Shown here: piece after piece, positions 34,894 to 46,716 of the stretch
How positions within the stretch are numbered: the first letter of the stretch is position 1
Layout of the letters: each line of letters starts with the position of its first letter
Assembly: GCA_049305865.1 (NCBI GenBank)
Contig: JBAQPP010000014.1
Location: forward strand, 1 to 64,000
Direction of reading: 5' to 3'
From: UBA6263 sp049305865
GTDB taxonomy: Bacteria > Patescibacteriota > Gracilibacteria > Absconditabacterales > Absconditicoccaceae
DNA length: 64,000 nucleotides
Notes under the pieces: generated by a model
Told to the model about the DNA's origin: nothing
The model's database searches: none
Seen by the model: only the letters and a program-made list of their open reading frames with translations
Translations under genes and position numbers: made by a program

Positions 34894-37323
34894 TTATCCA
34901 ATAACAATATTATATCCTGGATAACTATTAAGAAGAAGTGTTTTAATCGCTTGGTAAAATTTAGGATCTATAGATCCATAACCTTGACTAGTTCAATATA
35001 AATGAACTTTTTTTTCTATATCATTGATATCTATTCTACCGCCTCATAAACATGATCCATTTTCACAATATTTACCGTGAATATTAGAATGATATGTTAA
35101 ATTTTCACTCAAAAAATATAACTCTGAATCATCTGATTTAAGAGATAATACATATTTTTGTCAGGGTGTTGTATAGTTTACTATTGTTTTTCCTTTTTTT
35201 CATTCAATAATATTTTTTATAGAGTCTTCTTCTAATTTTAATTTTACAGCCCTAGATCTTTCTTGTATATCCAATTGATCTTGTCTATCTTCTTTTATTT
35301 TATTTTCCACAGATCGAACAATATTAACAAACTCCTCTAATCACGATATATAGGGATCTGCAACAATTTTCGTATCAACACCAATAGCATCATCATATCA
35401 CTTCTCTATCAATTTTCTTGCCAAAGATTTTGGTAACTCACCATGTTTTAATTTTTTTGTCATTTCATCATATCTAGAATCTTTATATTTACTAACATAT
35501 TCATAATCTTCAATTTTATTATAAATATAATCTTGAAGATATATTCCTTTATATCATGGCATTTTCCTAATTAAACTGCGAAATCTGGAATAAAATTCAC
35601 TAAATTCATTTTCTTTTATTTTTTTTGTTTCGTTAATAACCCTATCTACAAGTAGATTCATTTGTTCTACATTTAATGCTGTAGGTAAATATATTTCTCA
35701 AAAAAACAATGACATTATTTCTTCTAATGAAGAATTATTGATAAGATGATTCATATACATAATTTCGGCTGGTTTCGTTGGTCATCCTTCTGGAGATAGA
35801 TAACTACGATACATTGTATAACCGTGACCTGAAGAGCTAAAAGTAAATATACATTTTCGTGGAAATTGCTTTATATTATCTTCTGTTATCTTTCATAAAT
35901 CATACAAAGAAGCATAAACTTTCGCAGTAATTAATGGTTTTGGTAAATTATTTATATCAATAGTTGTTTTATCCAAAAGTAATTTTACAGTATCAGTATC
36001 TCATAGAGACCATAGCATTTCGGCTATTTTCCCATCAAGTTTTTTGTCAGTTGTGTCTATAGATTCAAGAAAAGAATTTATACCATTAATATTCTCATAA
36101 GTTCGATATTTTCACTTTTTTGCTATTAAATCAATATTGTTATTAATCAAGTTTACATTTAATTTTTCTTTTATACTTTTATGCTTAAAAACATCTTGAA
36201 AATTATGATCAACAACCAATAAATCATTTAATACATTTTCATCAATAGTACCGTCTATAATAAGTTGATCTATACGTTCATTTAATTCTCAACCATTGAT
36301 TATCGAAGTATACTCTCTTTTTCATGGGAATTCAAAAAAATTTGTATCACGCATTGTATCATTTCTATTATAATTATCTTCCAATCCAGCATATCAAATA
36401 GCATCTATCAAAGGAAGTTTTATATCAAGTCATTTCAAAAAGATAATAATCTCAGAAAGAGATAGTCAATTTTCTTTAATACTATTTTGATTAAAAACAC
36501 GAGAAAAAATATCAGGATTTGCAAGATCTTTTTTTAATTGTTCTATTGTTGTTTCTGGGATTCAAGAATAATCGGTAGAAGAATAACCGTTTTTACTAGA
36601 ATTATAATAGGAACTAGAATTATCATACAAAAAATAACGATTTTTTATTAAAAAAGGCAAAAGCGAATAAATAAACTCTACATTATTTGTTTTGGTTAGG
36701 GCACTGTTTATTATCTCTTTTAAAGATGCTTTAGCACTAAATAGATACTCAGTACCATTACTCCATACTCAACTGGGCCTATTATGAAACTTATCAATAA
36801 TACGATAATCTAACACTCCACGTTCTTCAATAATGGAACGATCAAAGTTATAATCATTTATTACATGATAAGTATTTTTAACAGCAATGATACTTAACTC
36901 TTCTATCACTCATTGAGACAATAAAGGAAAACTTTTTTTAAAGAGAGATAATCATTGAGCACCATAGAACATACCATTTTTATAAAATTTTCAAACAACG
37001 TCTTTCACTAGTTTATTTTCTTTCTCAGAAAGTTTAGTTCAAGATTTTAGATAAGAATCTATAAATATTGATATAGAATTAGATACGTCTCGCAACTTAC
37101 CAGATACTAATAAATCTTCTATTTTTTTAGTAGTTTCTTCAGGAGACATTCTTCTACTGTCTTCATACTCATTAGTTCCTTTTCATTCTTCTAGTGTTTT
37201 TTCTTTTTTTAAAAGTACTTCAGCAATTTCTCTTCACTCATTTCATTGAGAACGTAACTTTCTTAATTTATCGCTAAGATTCTTTCTGTAATCTGGATCT
37301 AAAGAAATTTTTGCATCTACCAT
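34894..37323 (-). CDS. Uncharacterised 809-residue protein
   Basis: The protein is charged and largely helical, with no signal peptide or membrane segment. It starts MVDAKISLDPDYRKNLSDKL with a coiled-coil-like Arg/Glu/Lys-rich N-terminus. The last 100 residues look more globular (TIVNYTTPGQKYVLSLKSDD, then YCENGSCLGGGRIDINDIEK), followed by a YGSIDPKFYQAIK tail. I do not recognise a family. Glycines are a mixture of GGN and TGA. A terminator follows and a separate terminator precedes it, so it is probably a single-gene unit. Confidence 0.75.
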
Positions 37324-37400
37324 GATAATAGTTTAAAAAAAATAAATATACCTAATTATATATCTATTTCTATATCTGTCAAATCTTAGAGGTGGGAAAT

Positions 37401-37432
37401 TAGAAAAAGATCTGAACCTAGATGCAGATCTT
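37401..37432 (-). terminator. Intrinsic terminator after the 200-residue gene
   Basis: On the minus strand, AAGATCTG...CAGATCTT forms an 8-bp stem with a 10-nt loop, followed by TTTCTAATT. It lies between the 200-residue gene and the 809-residue gene. Confidence 0.65.
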
Positions 37433-37489
37433 CACATATGATTAATTATTTTGATAAGAACTAATTGGTTTTCATAAATGGCCAAATTT

Positions 37490-38092
37490 TTATTCTTCGA
37501 TAACAAATGGGAATCTAGCGTAAAACATTCATTGTCCTATATCTATACCAATACCATGGTGATGGGATTGAATACGCCCAGTATATCTTTCTGAACTAAC
37601 AACCTTCTCTGGCATATAAATATATCCTTTTTGATCTTTTAAGAACTTTTCATTATTTGATACAAATTGTAGATATTCTTCAAATTTTATAGGTCTTACT
37701 CAAAATTCTTTCATTTTTTCAATATAATTTGATTCTGATAACTGTTCCTCTGGTTTTAACTTTTCATTTTTTTCACGATCAAATCTTAACATAACAATTT
37801 TTAATTTTTTAGCTTTGGGAGTATTATAGTTTAAATGTTTTACAACTCATGCAGGAAGATCTTGTGTTTGTAACTTATTAAAAATCGTTTCTTTATCATA
37901 TTCTTCTACATCTAAGAAATTAATTTTCTGGCCATCTAAATCACTTAAATAACCTGCTTTTTCTAAATCACTTGTTCTATCTTCTAATAGATTATCTTTC
38001 AATACATTCGCTACTTCATTCGTAAGAAAAGTTTGTTCAACGCCTGTTTCTTCAAGTCAATCAGTCTTTTCAGTTTTTATAGTATTAACCAT
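37490..38092 (-). CDS. Uncharacterised 200-residue protein
   Basis: This soluble, acidic protein starts MVNTIKTEKTDGLEETGVEQ. A later region, GYIYMPEKVVSSERYTGRIQ followed by SHHHGIGIDIGQG, includes a His-rich turn that could bind a metal. No family is recognised. Glycines include both TGA and GGN codons. It has its own terminator and lies upstream of the 809-residue gene in the same orientation. The two may be functionally linked, but nothing in the sequence proves it. The 278 bp between its start and the next plus-strand gene hold nothing I can identify. Confidence 0.7.
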
Positions 38093-38370
38093 TTTTATAA
38101 AATTTTAAAGTAAAATTAAATATACCTAACTATAATCCTACTCTCTAAATTTGTCAAATTTTTAATGGTTTTTTTATTATTTAGCTTGATTATAAAACAG
38201 CCTTATTTTATATTAATTTTCTTAAAAAGATCCTCTTTAAAAAAGTTAAAAACAAGTTATACTGAACTATAGCTGTAAATATAATCGCGTCCATCGATTA
38301 ACAAAAGTTGTTCAATATATAATATTATCGATATAAATATCTTTTAAAACAATATACCAAACATCTCATT

Positions 38371-38856
38371 ATGAAAAAATTATATAACGAATTTTTAATT
38401 ATCGCTAAAGAGCTTAATTCAATCGATATCACACCAGTTCTATACGGTTCTCTGGGATTAAGCATGCTTTTAAATATAGATCTCAAACCGCAAGATATAG
38501 ATATATTAATACCAGAAAATTTCTTAAAAACAGATTGGAATTTATTTAAAAATCTTATTGAAAAACTCTGATATAAATTAGTCGATTTACATGAACATGA
38601 GTTTAAAAAAGAAAAAATAAAAATAGCCTTTGCTACACAGGAAAATTTAAAACCCTTTGCCAATGTCGATCATAATAATCTAGAAATTGTTCAAAATATA
38701 GGTGCATATAAACAATTATCATTACAAGATTACCTAAAAGTTTATACAAAGTCATCAAAAGATAGTTACAGAAAAGACAAAAATAACGATAAAGATGCAA
38801 CAAAAATAAATATAATAAAATCAATTATTTTAAAAGAAAAAATAACTAAAGTATAA
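38371..38856 (+). CDS. Nucleotidyltransferase-fold protein
   Basis: This 161-residue protein has the nucleotidyltransferase signature GS followed by DxD: VLYGSLGLSMLLNIDLKPQD, then IDILIP. This suits the polymerase-beta-like fold found in small nucleotidyltransferase and AbiEii-like proteins. One TGA (EKLGYKLVD) joins the two halves. No antitoxin-like partner is adjacent, so a toxin role is not supported. Its substrate is unknown. It precedes the SOUL-MsrA gene by 21 bp and may be co-transcribed with it. Confidence 0.65.
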
Positions 38857-38877
38857 TTATTTACTTAAAATAAATTT

Positions 38878-40014
38878 ATGAAAAATATGATCTATATAAT
38901 TACGTCTTTCGTAGCCATTATTGCACTCTGGTCTCTCTGGGGATTTTTATGATCAAATGTTGAACAGCCCAACTATACTGTAGTTAAAAAAATGAATAGC
39001 TACGAAATAAGACAATATCCAGAACATATCATAGCACAAACCACAGTACAGGGTTCTTTTAAACAATCACTAAACAATGGCTTTCGTATTTTAGCAGGGT
39101 ATATTTTTGGTTGAAATACAAAAAAAGAAAGCATTGCTATGACTGCGCCCGTAGTAGCTCAACAGAATGGTAAAACCAACAAATCAGAAAGTATTTCTAT
39201 GACCGCCCCAGTAATAGCAACGACCCAAGGGGATTCACAGATAATATCTTTTAATATGCCCCGCTCCTATACGCTTGAAACATTACCAATACCTACCGAT
39301 CCAAGAGTAAAAATTATAACAATTCCATCTGAGAAATATGCAGTGATGAGATTCTTCTGGTATAACTCAGATACAAAAATTAAAAATATGCAAAAAAAAT
39401 TACTTTCAGCTCTTGCTGAGGATGGGATAGCAACACAAGGGAATATATCATATGCTTGATACAATGCACCATTGACTCCTCCGCGGATGACACGTAACGA
39501 AGTTTTAATTGAGCTAAAAGACACTATGAGCAAAAAAATAGTATTAGCTGGTGGTTGCTTTTGGGGTATAGAAGAACTAATCAGAAAACAACCAGGCGTA
39601 ATAAACACCACTGTAGGGTATAACGGAGGCAAGATAAAAAATCCTACCTATGAAAATCATAAAAGCCATGCAGAGGCAGTTGAAATAGAATATGATACTC
39701 AGAAAACATCGTATAAGAAACTACTAGATTTTTTCTTTCAAATTCATAATCCCACAACATTAAATAGTCAGGGCAATGACATTGGCTCTTCGTACAGATC
39801 AGCAATTTTTTATGGAAATGAAGAAGAAAAAGAAGAAGCAAAAAATTTTATTGAAATTGTAAACAAATCAAAAAGATGGAAAGATCAGGTAGTAACAACA
39901 TTAGAACCATTAGAAACATTTTATCCAGCAGAAGAATATCACCAGGATTATTTACAAAAAAACCCAGATGGTTACACCTGTCATGTTGTTTATTTTGATA
40001 GTTATATAAAATAA
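38878..40014 (+). CDS. Fusion of a SOUL heme-binding domain and MsrA
   Basis: One 378-residue frame holds an N-terminal membrane helix (MIYIITSFVAIIALWSLWGF). Next comes a SOUL-family domain (YEIRQYPEHIIAQTTVQGSF, AMTAPV repeated as SMTAPV, RNEVLIEL end at about residue 212). Then, after three residues, a complete MsrA begins (MSKKIVLAGGCFWGIEELIR, with catalytic Cys in GCFWG, and EEYHQDYLQK). MsrA reduces methionine-S-sulfoxide in proteins. The ATG at 39526 could start MsrA alone, but no stop separates the domains. Most glycines are GGN: only three TGA are present, all in the SOUL part. This is unlike neighbouring genes and suggests recent acquisition. The anchor suggests action outside the cytoplasmic membrane. 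Confidence 0.88.
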
Positions 40015-40033
40015 TTGAGACTATACACAAACC

Positions 40034-41812
40034 TTATTCCTTAATTTCACCTTTGACCAACTTTTTCAAATCTTCAATATACTTTATATATTTTCAATCT
40101 TTTGTGATAGCATCTAATTTTATATAAATAGATTTGTAAGCTTCCTGTTGTTTGTCCTGGGAATAATTTTTGATTTGAGATTGGATATTGATAAACATCG
40201 TCAAAGCTTTTTTATCTATTCCAGTCTGTACCTCATTTCCACTAGAGATACTACCCCATTCCATAAGTTTTTTTATATTTAGAAATTTTCATAATTTTCA
40301 TTTGTACTTGGGATTGAGTCCATCTATATCATCTCAAGTTTTTCTAAGTGCTTGATAAATATCAGTATTTTTTAGATAGGGTTTGTTGGACCATAGAAGT
40401 GCTATAGCTCAAGCCACAATAGGCGTAGCAAAAGATGTTCATTGTCCATTATTATAATCTATATTTCAAGAAGCAAATCTTTTATCAGATAGTCCAAATA
40501 TATTTTCTCAAGGAGCAACCATATCGACACACTTAGATCCATAACGAGCAAAATCAGATTTTGTTTTTTGATTATTTACAGAGCTTACTCATATCAAAAA
40601 GTTTTTGTTTCCATCGTTACATACCGGAGAGCTAGGATATCTATCTAGATCTTGCTTAGATCCATTCAAAGTATTACCAGCTGCTACAGTCACTACTACA
40701 TCATGGTCATAAGCATACTGGAAAAACTTATCAAAATCTTTTTGATAGTTGCCTATCTCATCAGATCCAAAACTTACATTTATAATCTTAGCACCATTAT
40801 CTACAGCATATTTTATTGCATCTCATACATTGTAAACAGTTTTCAAAGATTTATCAAAAATTTTTAATGTCATAATCTTTGATTTGGGAGCTATTCCAGC
40901 AATTCAGATTCAGTTATCTTTTTTGGCAGATATGATACCAGCTATCATAGTCCCATGATCAGACTGTATGCTCATATCATCACTATCATCTACAAAATTT
41001 CGTCAATAAATATCGTCTACATATCAGTTCTTATCATCATCTATTCCATTATCAGCTATTTCCGATTTATTTATCCACAGATTATCTTTGAGATCTGGAT
41101 GATTTATTTTTACTCCCACATCCATCACAGCAACAGTTATTCAATCTCATAGTTTTTTATAATTTTTCCATATATCTTCTATACCTAGTATATTCAAATA
41201 TTCCTGCTTAGAAGAATATTCATCATTACTCAATTTGGGATATATATTAAATTTAAATAATTCTGAGAAAATTCACGCACTATTTTGTACTTTAAAATTG
41301 CTAGTTATTTTCTTTACTTGTGGTAGATTAAGCCATATTCTATTATCTGTCCAAGAGACTATACTTGCTTTGTAATCTCCGAAGTAAACATTTCCGACAG
41401 CCGATCCAAATCCCCTTCACTGGATCAAAACCTTCTCTGATTCTCAGCCAGATTTTTTCACATAATTTCAATCAGAAATATCTATAATCACTGGTTTTAT
41501 AGCATAGTCAGCGGTTCATATGATATTACCATTTACATAAACCTTTATTTTCCCTTTGAGTGATATATTGGATGGTACCAAAACTTTTATCAAACTATCA
41601 GACCATAAATTCAATCACTGATTACCATTTACAAAACAATGACTATCATCGTTAAAACATACTCATCCATATTTACCTATATTACTACCAAATCAATCAC
41701 CATATATACTCAATTCTTTACCAGCATCCAAAAATGAACTAGACAAATCAATAGCTGAAGCCCAAGATCATAAAAATCAGATTAAAATCAAAACTAATAT
41801 TATTTTTCTCAT
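40034..41812 (-). CDS. Secreted subtilisin-like serine protease (S8) with IPT/TIG-like domains
   Basis: This 592-residue protein has a signal peptide (MRKIILVLILIGFLGSWASA) and an N-terminal part with two IPT/TIG-like units (LSIYGDGFGSNIGKYGGVCF; VLIQGRGFGSAVGNVYFGDY). The S8 catalytic domain has Asp231 (VAVMDVGVKINHPDL), His286 (SDHGTMIAG) and Ser460 (GQGTSFATPIVAG). The usual D-(S/T)-G after the catalytic Asp reads D-V-G. The protein probably works at or beyond the cell surface. It converges with the SOUL-MsrA gene, 19 bp apart. Confidence 0.92.
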
Positions 41813-41916
41813 TATCATAAATAACATAAAGCTGATATAAATTATTTTTTTATTTGATTAAATCAACCTAATAAGTATTTTTTGATATGTAATTTTTAGT
41901 TTTTCAATTATCTATA

Positions 41917-43266
41917 GTGCAACAATTCAATTTTTCATTTATCAACCTCTGATGCAACAAAAACCTCGTCGATACACAATTTCTAATGTGAAGAATTTTT
42001 GATTTATGAATGAATAACCCCAATTATGAAACAAATTATTCAATCGATCCTTATGATCAGGATGTAGAATTTGTTTTTTTAAATACTTGCTGATTCATCT
42101 CAAGTGGTAGGGATGAAATGATAAATACAATAGGTGAGCTTTTAGGAGATTGAAAAAAGGTCTATCTATTGGGTTGTTGATTACAATATTATAAAAAGAT
42201 TTTAAATGAAACCAATTTATTCTCATTGATAAAAGAAGTAGAAACAAAAGATCCAAAGGATTTATTTTTTCTATCACGATCAGATTTTGAAAATATAAGC
42301 ATAGCTAAATTAATAAAATGATATAACTCACCAGATTTTAAAGATTTTAAGTTTACTGATTTCCCAAGAGCATATACCAATGCTGAGTATAAATTTGAAT
42401 ATCTTAAAATTGCGGAATGATGTGACAACAATTGTACTTTCTGTATCATCCCCAAGCTTAGATGAAAACAACAATCACTCCCAATTGAAAAAATAATAAA
42501 TGAAATTAACAATATGCTCAATGCATGAATACAAGAAATTATCTTAATAGCACAAGACACTACAACTTATGGAAGAGACCTATACGGTGAAAGTAAATTA
42601 TTTCAACTACTTGAAGAAATAGAAAAAATCAAAACTGATTTTAAATACAGACTACTCTATCTATACCCAGATATCATAACTATCAAAGAACTAAAAAGAT
42701 TAACAAAATTCAAAAAATTTATTCCATATTTTGATATCCCTCTACAACATATCAGTTCTACAATACTCAAAAGAATGGGAAGATTTTACAACGAAGAAAA
42801 AATATATAGTTTATTAGATTTTATAAAAAAAGAATTTCCAATCAGTTTTATTAGGACAAATTTTATTATATGATTCCCAGGTGAGACCGATGAAGATCAT
42901 GATAAATTATTAGAATTTATTCAAAAACAATATTTTGATAATATTGCACTTTTTGAATATCATGACGAACCATTTGCAACATCAAGTAGATTGGATAACA
43001 AAGTTCCTGCTAATGTCATTAGGAAAAGATTTACTCAGACTAAGCAACTAGTAAATCGTCAATTAATTGATCGAGAAAATAATAGAAAATGAAAAAAAGA
43101 AATATGATATATTATGGATTTTATGGATGATGAGATCACAGTACGTCCAGAACTTCATGCACCAGAAATAGATCCCTATGATGATATCACATCACAGCAA
43201 ATAATTTGAGTTTTTGAGAATAAGGAAGGTTTAGAAATCTGAGATAAAATAATTTATAGAGTATAA
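41917..43266 (+). CDS. rimO: Ribosomal protein S12 methylthiotransferase RimO
   Basis: This 449-residue protein methylthiolates an Asp of ribosomal protein uS12. The N-terminal UPF0004 domain shows INLGCNKNLVDTQFLMGRIF and FVFLNTCGFIS. The radical-SAM motif is CDNNCTFC, then GIQEIILIAQDTTTYGRDLY, ending with a TRAM-like C-terminus (EIGYIMDFMDDEITVRPELH). The first ATG in frame would cut into the SLGC block, so GTG at 41917 is the best start; a TAA lies 24 bp further upstream. GCxKNLVD and NTCGFI favour RimO over MiaB. Confidence 0.9.
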
Positions 43267-43312
43267 ATAAATTTAAAATATATATCTTTCATAAATAGCA
43301 ATAAGAAATTTG

Positions 43313-43457
43313 GTTCTTTACAAATTGTTTGAGCCGCTAATATTACCCGAAAAGCAAACTGAATATAAGTAGCGAGTTTTGTAAAGAACTAGCTTTTTTG
43401 CACTTGTCCTCCGCGTAAGTCGGGGGATACTTTTTTGGCAATGAAAAAAAGTAGGTC
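43313..43457. repeat. Structured intergenic element, copy 1
   Basis: The 366-bp gap after rimO has no gene. It holds a long inverted repeat, GTTCTTTACAAA (43313) with TTTGTAAAGAAC (43378), enclosing TTTGAGCCGCTAAT and AGCAAA, followed by CTAGCTTTTTTGC. Next comes a 22-nt GC-rich motif (TCCTCCGCGTAAGTCGGGGG plus AT, 43407-43428), then a weaker hairpin with ends CTTTTTTGG and AAAAAAAGTAGGTC. The same parts recur at 48305-48463 in another order. It could be an interspersed repeat or a small RNA. Confidence 0.65.
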
Positions 43458-43632
43458 CAAGTGAAACGTTATATTTAAAATAATCTTATAAATTTAATTT
43501 CTACATAAAAAAATAAATCTGATTTATAATGTCTTTTTAAAACCAACCTGCAAATATTTTTTTGAGTTTGAATTAAACTATCACTTATATAAAATAAACT
43601 TACATTTCACGCTTTACGTTTTGAAAATTTAT

Positions 43633-44880
43633 ATGTTAAGTATTTATATTCATATCCCCTTTTGCAATCAAAAATGTAAATATTGTTCATTTAATATTTT
43701 TCCAGTTAACAATATAGAAAACTCACATAAAATAATAGATAATTATATATCTAGTCTAGAAAAAGAAATCGATTTTTATGCAACATATTTCTGATCTGAG
43801 CAGATTAGATCTATTTATTTTTGATGAGGAACACCAAGTAAGATCTGAGCAAAAAATATCATTAGAATAATAGACAAGATCAAAGAGAAATTTAATTTAG
43901 AAAATTTAGCAGAATTAAGTTTAGAATTCAATCCTTATCCCAAAGAAGAAATTTATGAATTAATAGATATACTAAACAAAAAATATAATTGATTCTCTAG
44001 GTTAAGATATAGCTTTGGAATACAGAGTCTTGATAATAAATTACTACAAGAATCCTGAAGAGAAAGTTCATTACTTTGATTGGTTGATTTTATAAGATGA
44101 TTAAGAGATCTCAAACAAGAGAATAATATTTTTAATTTTGATTTTATCGCATTTGGTAAATTCAATGAAACTAGGAAGTGAAATAAACAACTACGAAATG
44201 AAAATACACTAGAATTCTTTCAAAATTTTGTAAATTCTTGATTGGCAGAAAGTTTTTCTCTTTATACATTAGAATTATTCCATTGAAGTTTACGATATCA
44301 TCAAGATAAAAACAAAGATATGTTTGCTGACGACGATATCTATGAAGAGTTTTCATTATTAAAAGATATCATATTAGACTGATGATATCTAAGGTATGAA
44401 TTATCCAATTTCTCCAAATTATGACTAAGTAGTATACACAACAGAGTTTATCGAGAAATGCAAAATTATATATGACTATGAGTATCATGATCATCATTTT
44501 TAAATTCCGATATTGAAAATTACCAAGAAATTATTAAAAAAATCAATCCTGATTTCGATACACAAAATAAATGAATAAGATTTACAAATACTCAATCCAT
44601 AAGTGACTATATAAATTGAGATTTTATAGATTCCAAAAACATTCAGATTCTGAATGAAGATGATTATCTCATAGAGAAGTTCTTTCTGAATCTTAGGACA
44701 GATCAATGAATACAAAATATTGACGAATTCAAAAATGTTTTAGTCAAAAACTACTTGGAATTAATAACGGGCTATCAAGATAGTTGATTTTGCACCTTAG
44801 ATGGTCAAAAAATAAAATTAACAGACCAATGAATGGACGTTTTCAATTCAATAGTTACAGACCTATTAGAAAGAATATAA
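43633..44880 (+). CDS. hemW: HemW-like radical SAM protein (heme chaperone family)
   Basis: This 415-residue protein starts MLSIYIHIPFCNQKCKYCSF, the HemW/HemN-like radical-SAM motif CxxxCxxC with the preceding HIPFC. It is followed by IYFGGGTPS, where two of the three glycines are TGA, then LSLEFNP and LRYSFGIQSLDNKLLQ. The extra N-terminal residues of true coproporphyrinogen oxidase HemN are missing, which favours HemW. I see no other heme gene except the SOUL domain in this window. The frame needs many TGA codons and is short in the standard code. Confidence 0.85.
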
Positions 44881-44912
44881 TTGTTTTTAATTATTAGTCT
44901 CAAATAATTCTT

Positions 44913-45479
44913 ATGACATCATGGACTATACCATATCAAACTCATAGATATCACCAACAACAAAGATTTGCTTGATGTGGTTTATATACACTCAAAAATG
45001 TCATAGAAAGTTTACAAAATGAAATAGATCTAACTATAAAAAATTATGCTCCTACTTTTTGGAATAAAATTTCATGATTTATGCTACCCAAAACAGTCAT
45101 AAAAGTATTGAAAAAACATTGATTAAATACAACACGATGAAGATATATAATAAAATGAAAGGACAATAAAATTAATTTTCTAAAAAATCTATTACATAAT
45201 TGACCAGTGGTACTTGTTATATGACACGCCTATAAATGAAAAAAAGATTTTAATCTATTAAAGGCAGTATCTGTACAACATTATGTAAGCTTACGAGGTT
45301 ATGATGACCAAGAATGAATATTTTATGTATATGATTCTTGAGCACCCAAAAGACTTATAAGAAAAGACTTACCAGTATGAAACATAGCACTAAAATATAA
45401 AGATCTCATAAAATATTGGAAATTCTGATGATTTATGGTAAAAAAATATTTTTATATAAGCATAAATTATAATCTGTAA
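44913..45479 (+). CDS. C39-like cysteine peptidase family protein
   Basis: This 188-residue protein has a papain-like C39 pattern: Cys22 in FAGCGLYTLKNVIESL, His123 in VQHYVSLRGYDD and Asp141 in FYVYDSGAPKRL. Between them lies GPVVLVIGHAYKG. No signal peptide, ABC transporter or leader-peptide substrate is adjacent, so it is not an obvious bacteriocin processor. It starts 32 bp after hemW. Assignment to the C39_2-like superfamily rests on these three motifs and their order. Confidence 0.65.
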
Positions 45480-45485
45480 ATATAC

Positions 45486-45935
45486 TTAATAATGATAACT
45501 CTTATTTTGAGAAATCATAGTTATCCTATATAATTGCTCCAATAAAATCAATTTAGCCAATCAATGCTGCAAAGTAATTGAGCCAAAAGAAATTTTCAAA
45601 TCGATATTTTTTTTCAATAATTTTTCATCAAAACCATAAGGTCATCATATGATAAAAATTACATCATTGTTTTTTTTACAAAAATCAAAAATCTGATCAG
45701 TATTTAAATTTTCTCATTCCTTAGAAAGTAAAACTTTTTTATAAGATCAGAATCTTTTTGAAATTGTATTAATTATATTTTGCGTATCTTTTTGTATAAT
45801 CTGTTCTACACTACCATTTCTAGTGGGTTTCACATTCTCTATTTTCAAACTCTTTCAGAGTCTCTTCTGGTACTCTTTTATTGCGCTATCAAAATGCTTA
45901 TCCGAATCTGAAATACTTAAAATAATATAAGTCAT
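45486..45935 (-). CDS. rlmH: 23S rRNA (pseudouridine1915-N3)-methyltransferase RlmH
   Basis: This 149-residue SPOUT methyltransferase contains VIFIIGGPYGFDEKLLKK and the C-terminal QHGLAKLILLEQLYRI, characteristic of RlmH. It methylates pseudouridine 1915 in helix 69. The start MTYIILSISDSDK is the first ATG. It lies 10 bp downstream of the dehydrogenase gene in the same orientation, and converges with the C39-like gene with a 6-bp gap. The conserved glycine of QHG is TGA. Confidence 0.92.
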
Positions 45936-45945
45936 TACATAAAAT

Positions 45946-46704
45946 TTAGTTAAATGATTTAGATAGGATTTTATAAATTAATGAATTGGGTAATATTTGT
46001 ATCAATATTTTTAGACATTTACTAATAAATCCAGGGACACAAATAGCTTTTTTTTTGTTAACATATTTTAAAGATACCTTTACAACTTGATTTGTAGTTA
46101 GCAGTCATAACTGAGGAGTTTTGTCTACTCATGCATTAACAAAAAAATTAGTTTCCACAAATCCAGGACAAAGTGCCTGTACATATACTCAATATTTTTT
46201 CCAGTCATAATGAATATTTGTAGAAAAATATCTTACAAATGCTTTTGTACTAGCATACAAAGGATCTCACACAGACAAAAAAGAAGCCAAAGATGAAATA
46301 TTGATAATATTTCATTTATTATTTTGTTTCATAATATGTCCTGCTAAATAAGACAATCTCATTGTGACAGTATTGTGAACAAAAATCATATCTTGCCATT
46401 TATCTATATTTCCATCCAAAAAATTTTCCTTAAACCCAAATCCTGCTGCATTTACCAGAAAATCCAAACTATTTAGACTATTTATTTTTTCTTCAACTAT
46501 TTTTAATCAAGATTCTTTAGACAAATCAGCAATCATAAGCTGACATTTGATTCAATAATTTTTTTCTAATTGTTTACAAATTTCCAATCCACGGATATTA
46601 TCTCTTCCTACAATAATAATATTATAACCTTGTTGAGCCAACTGATTTGCAAATTCTTTTCCTATCCCACTTGTACCACCAGTTATAAGAGCTAATTTAT
46701 CCAT
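45946..46704 (-). CDS. Short-chain dehydrogenase/reductase
   Basis: This 252-residue classical SDR has the cofactor motif TGGTSGIGKEFA, the NAAG motif (LVNAAGFGF), and the active-site pair YxxxK (PLYASTKAF) preceded by NISS. A C-terminal CPGFVETNF follows. The substrate is not predictable. The C-terminus has a hydrophobic helix, as in SDRs of the DltE/3-ketoacyl type. It lies between obgE and rlmH on the minus strand with short gaps. Confidence 0.9.
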
Positions 46705-46716
46705 TTAATAAAAAAA

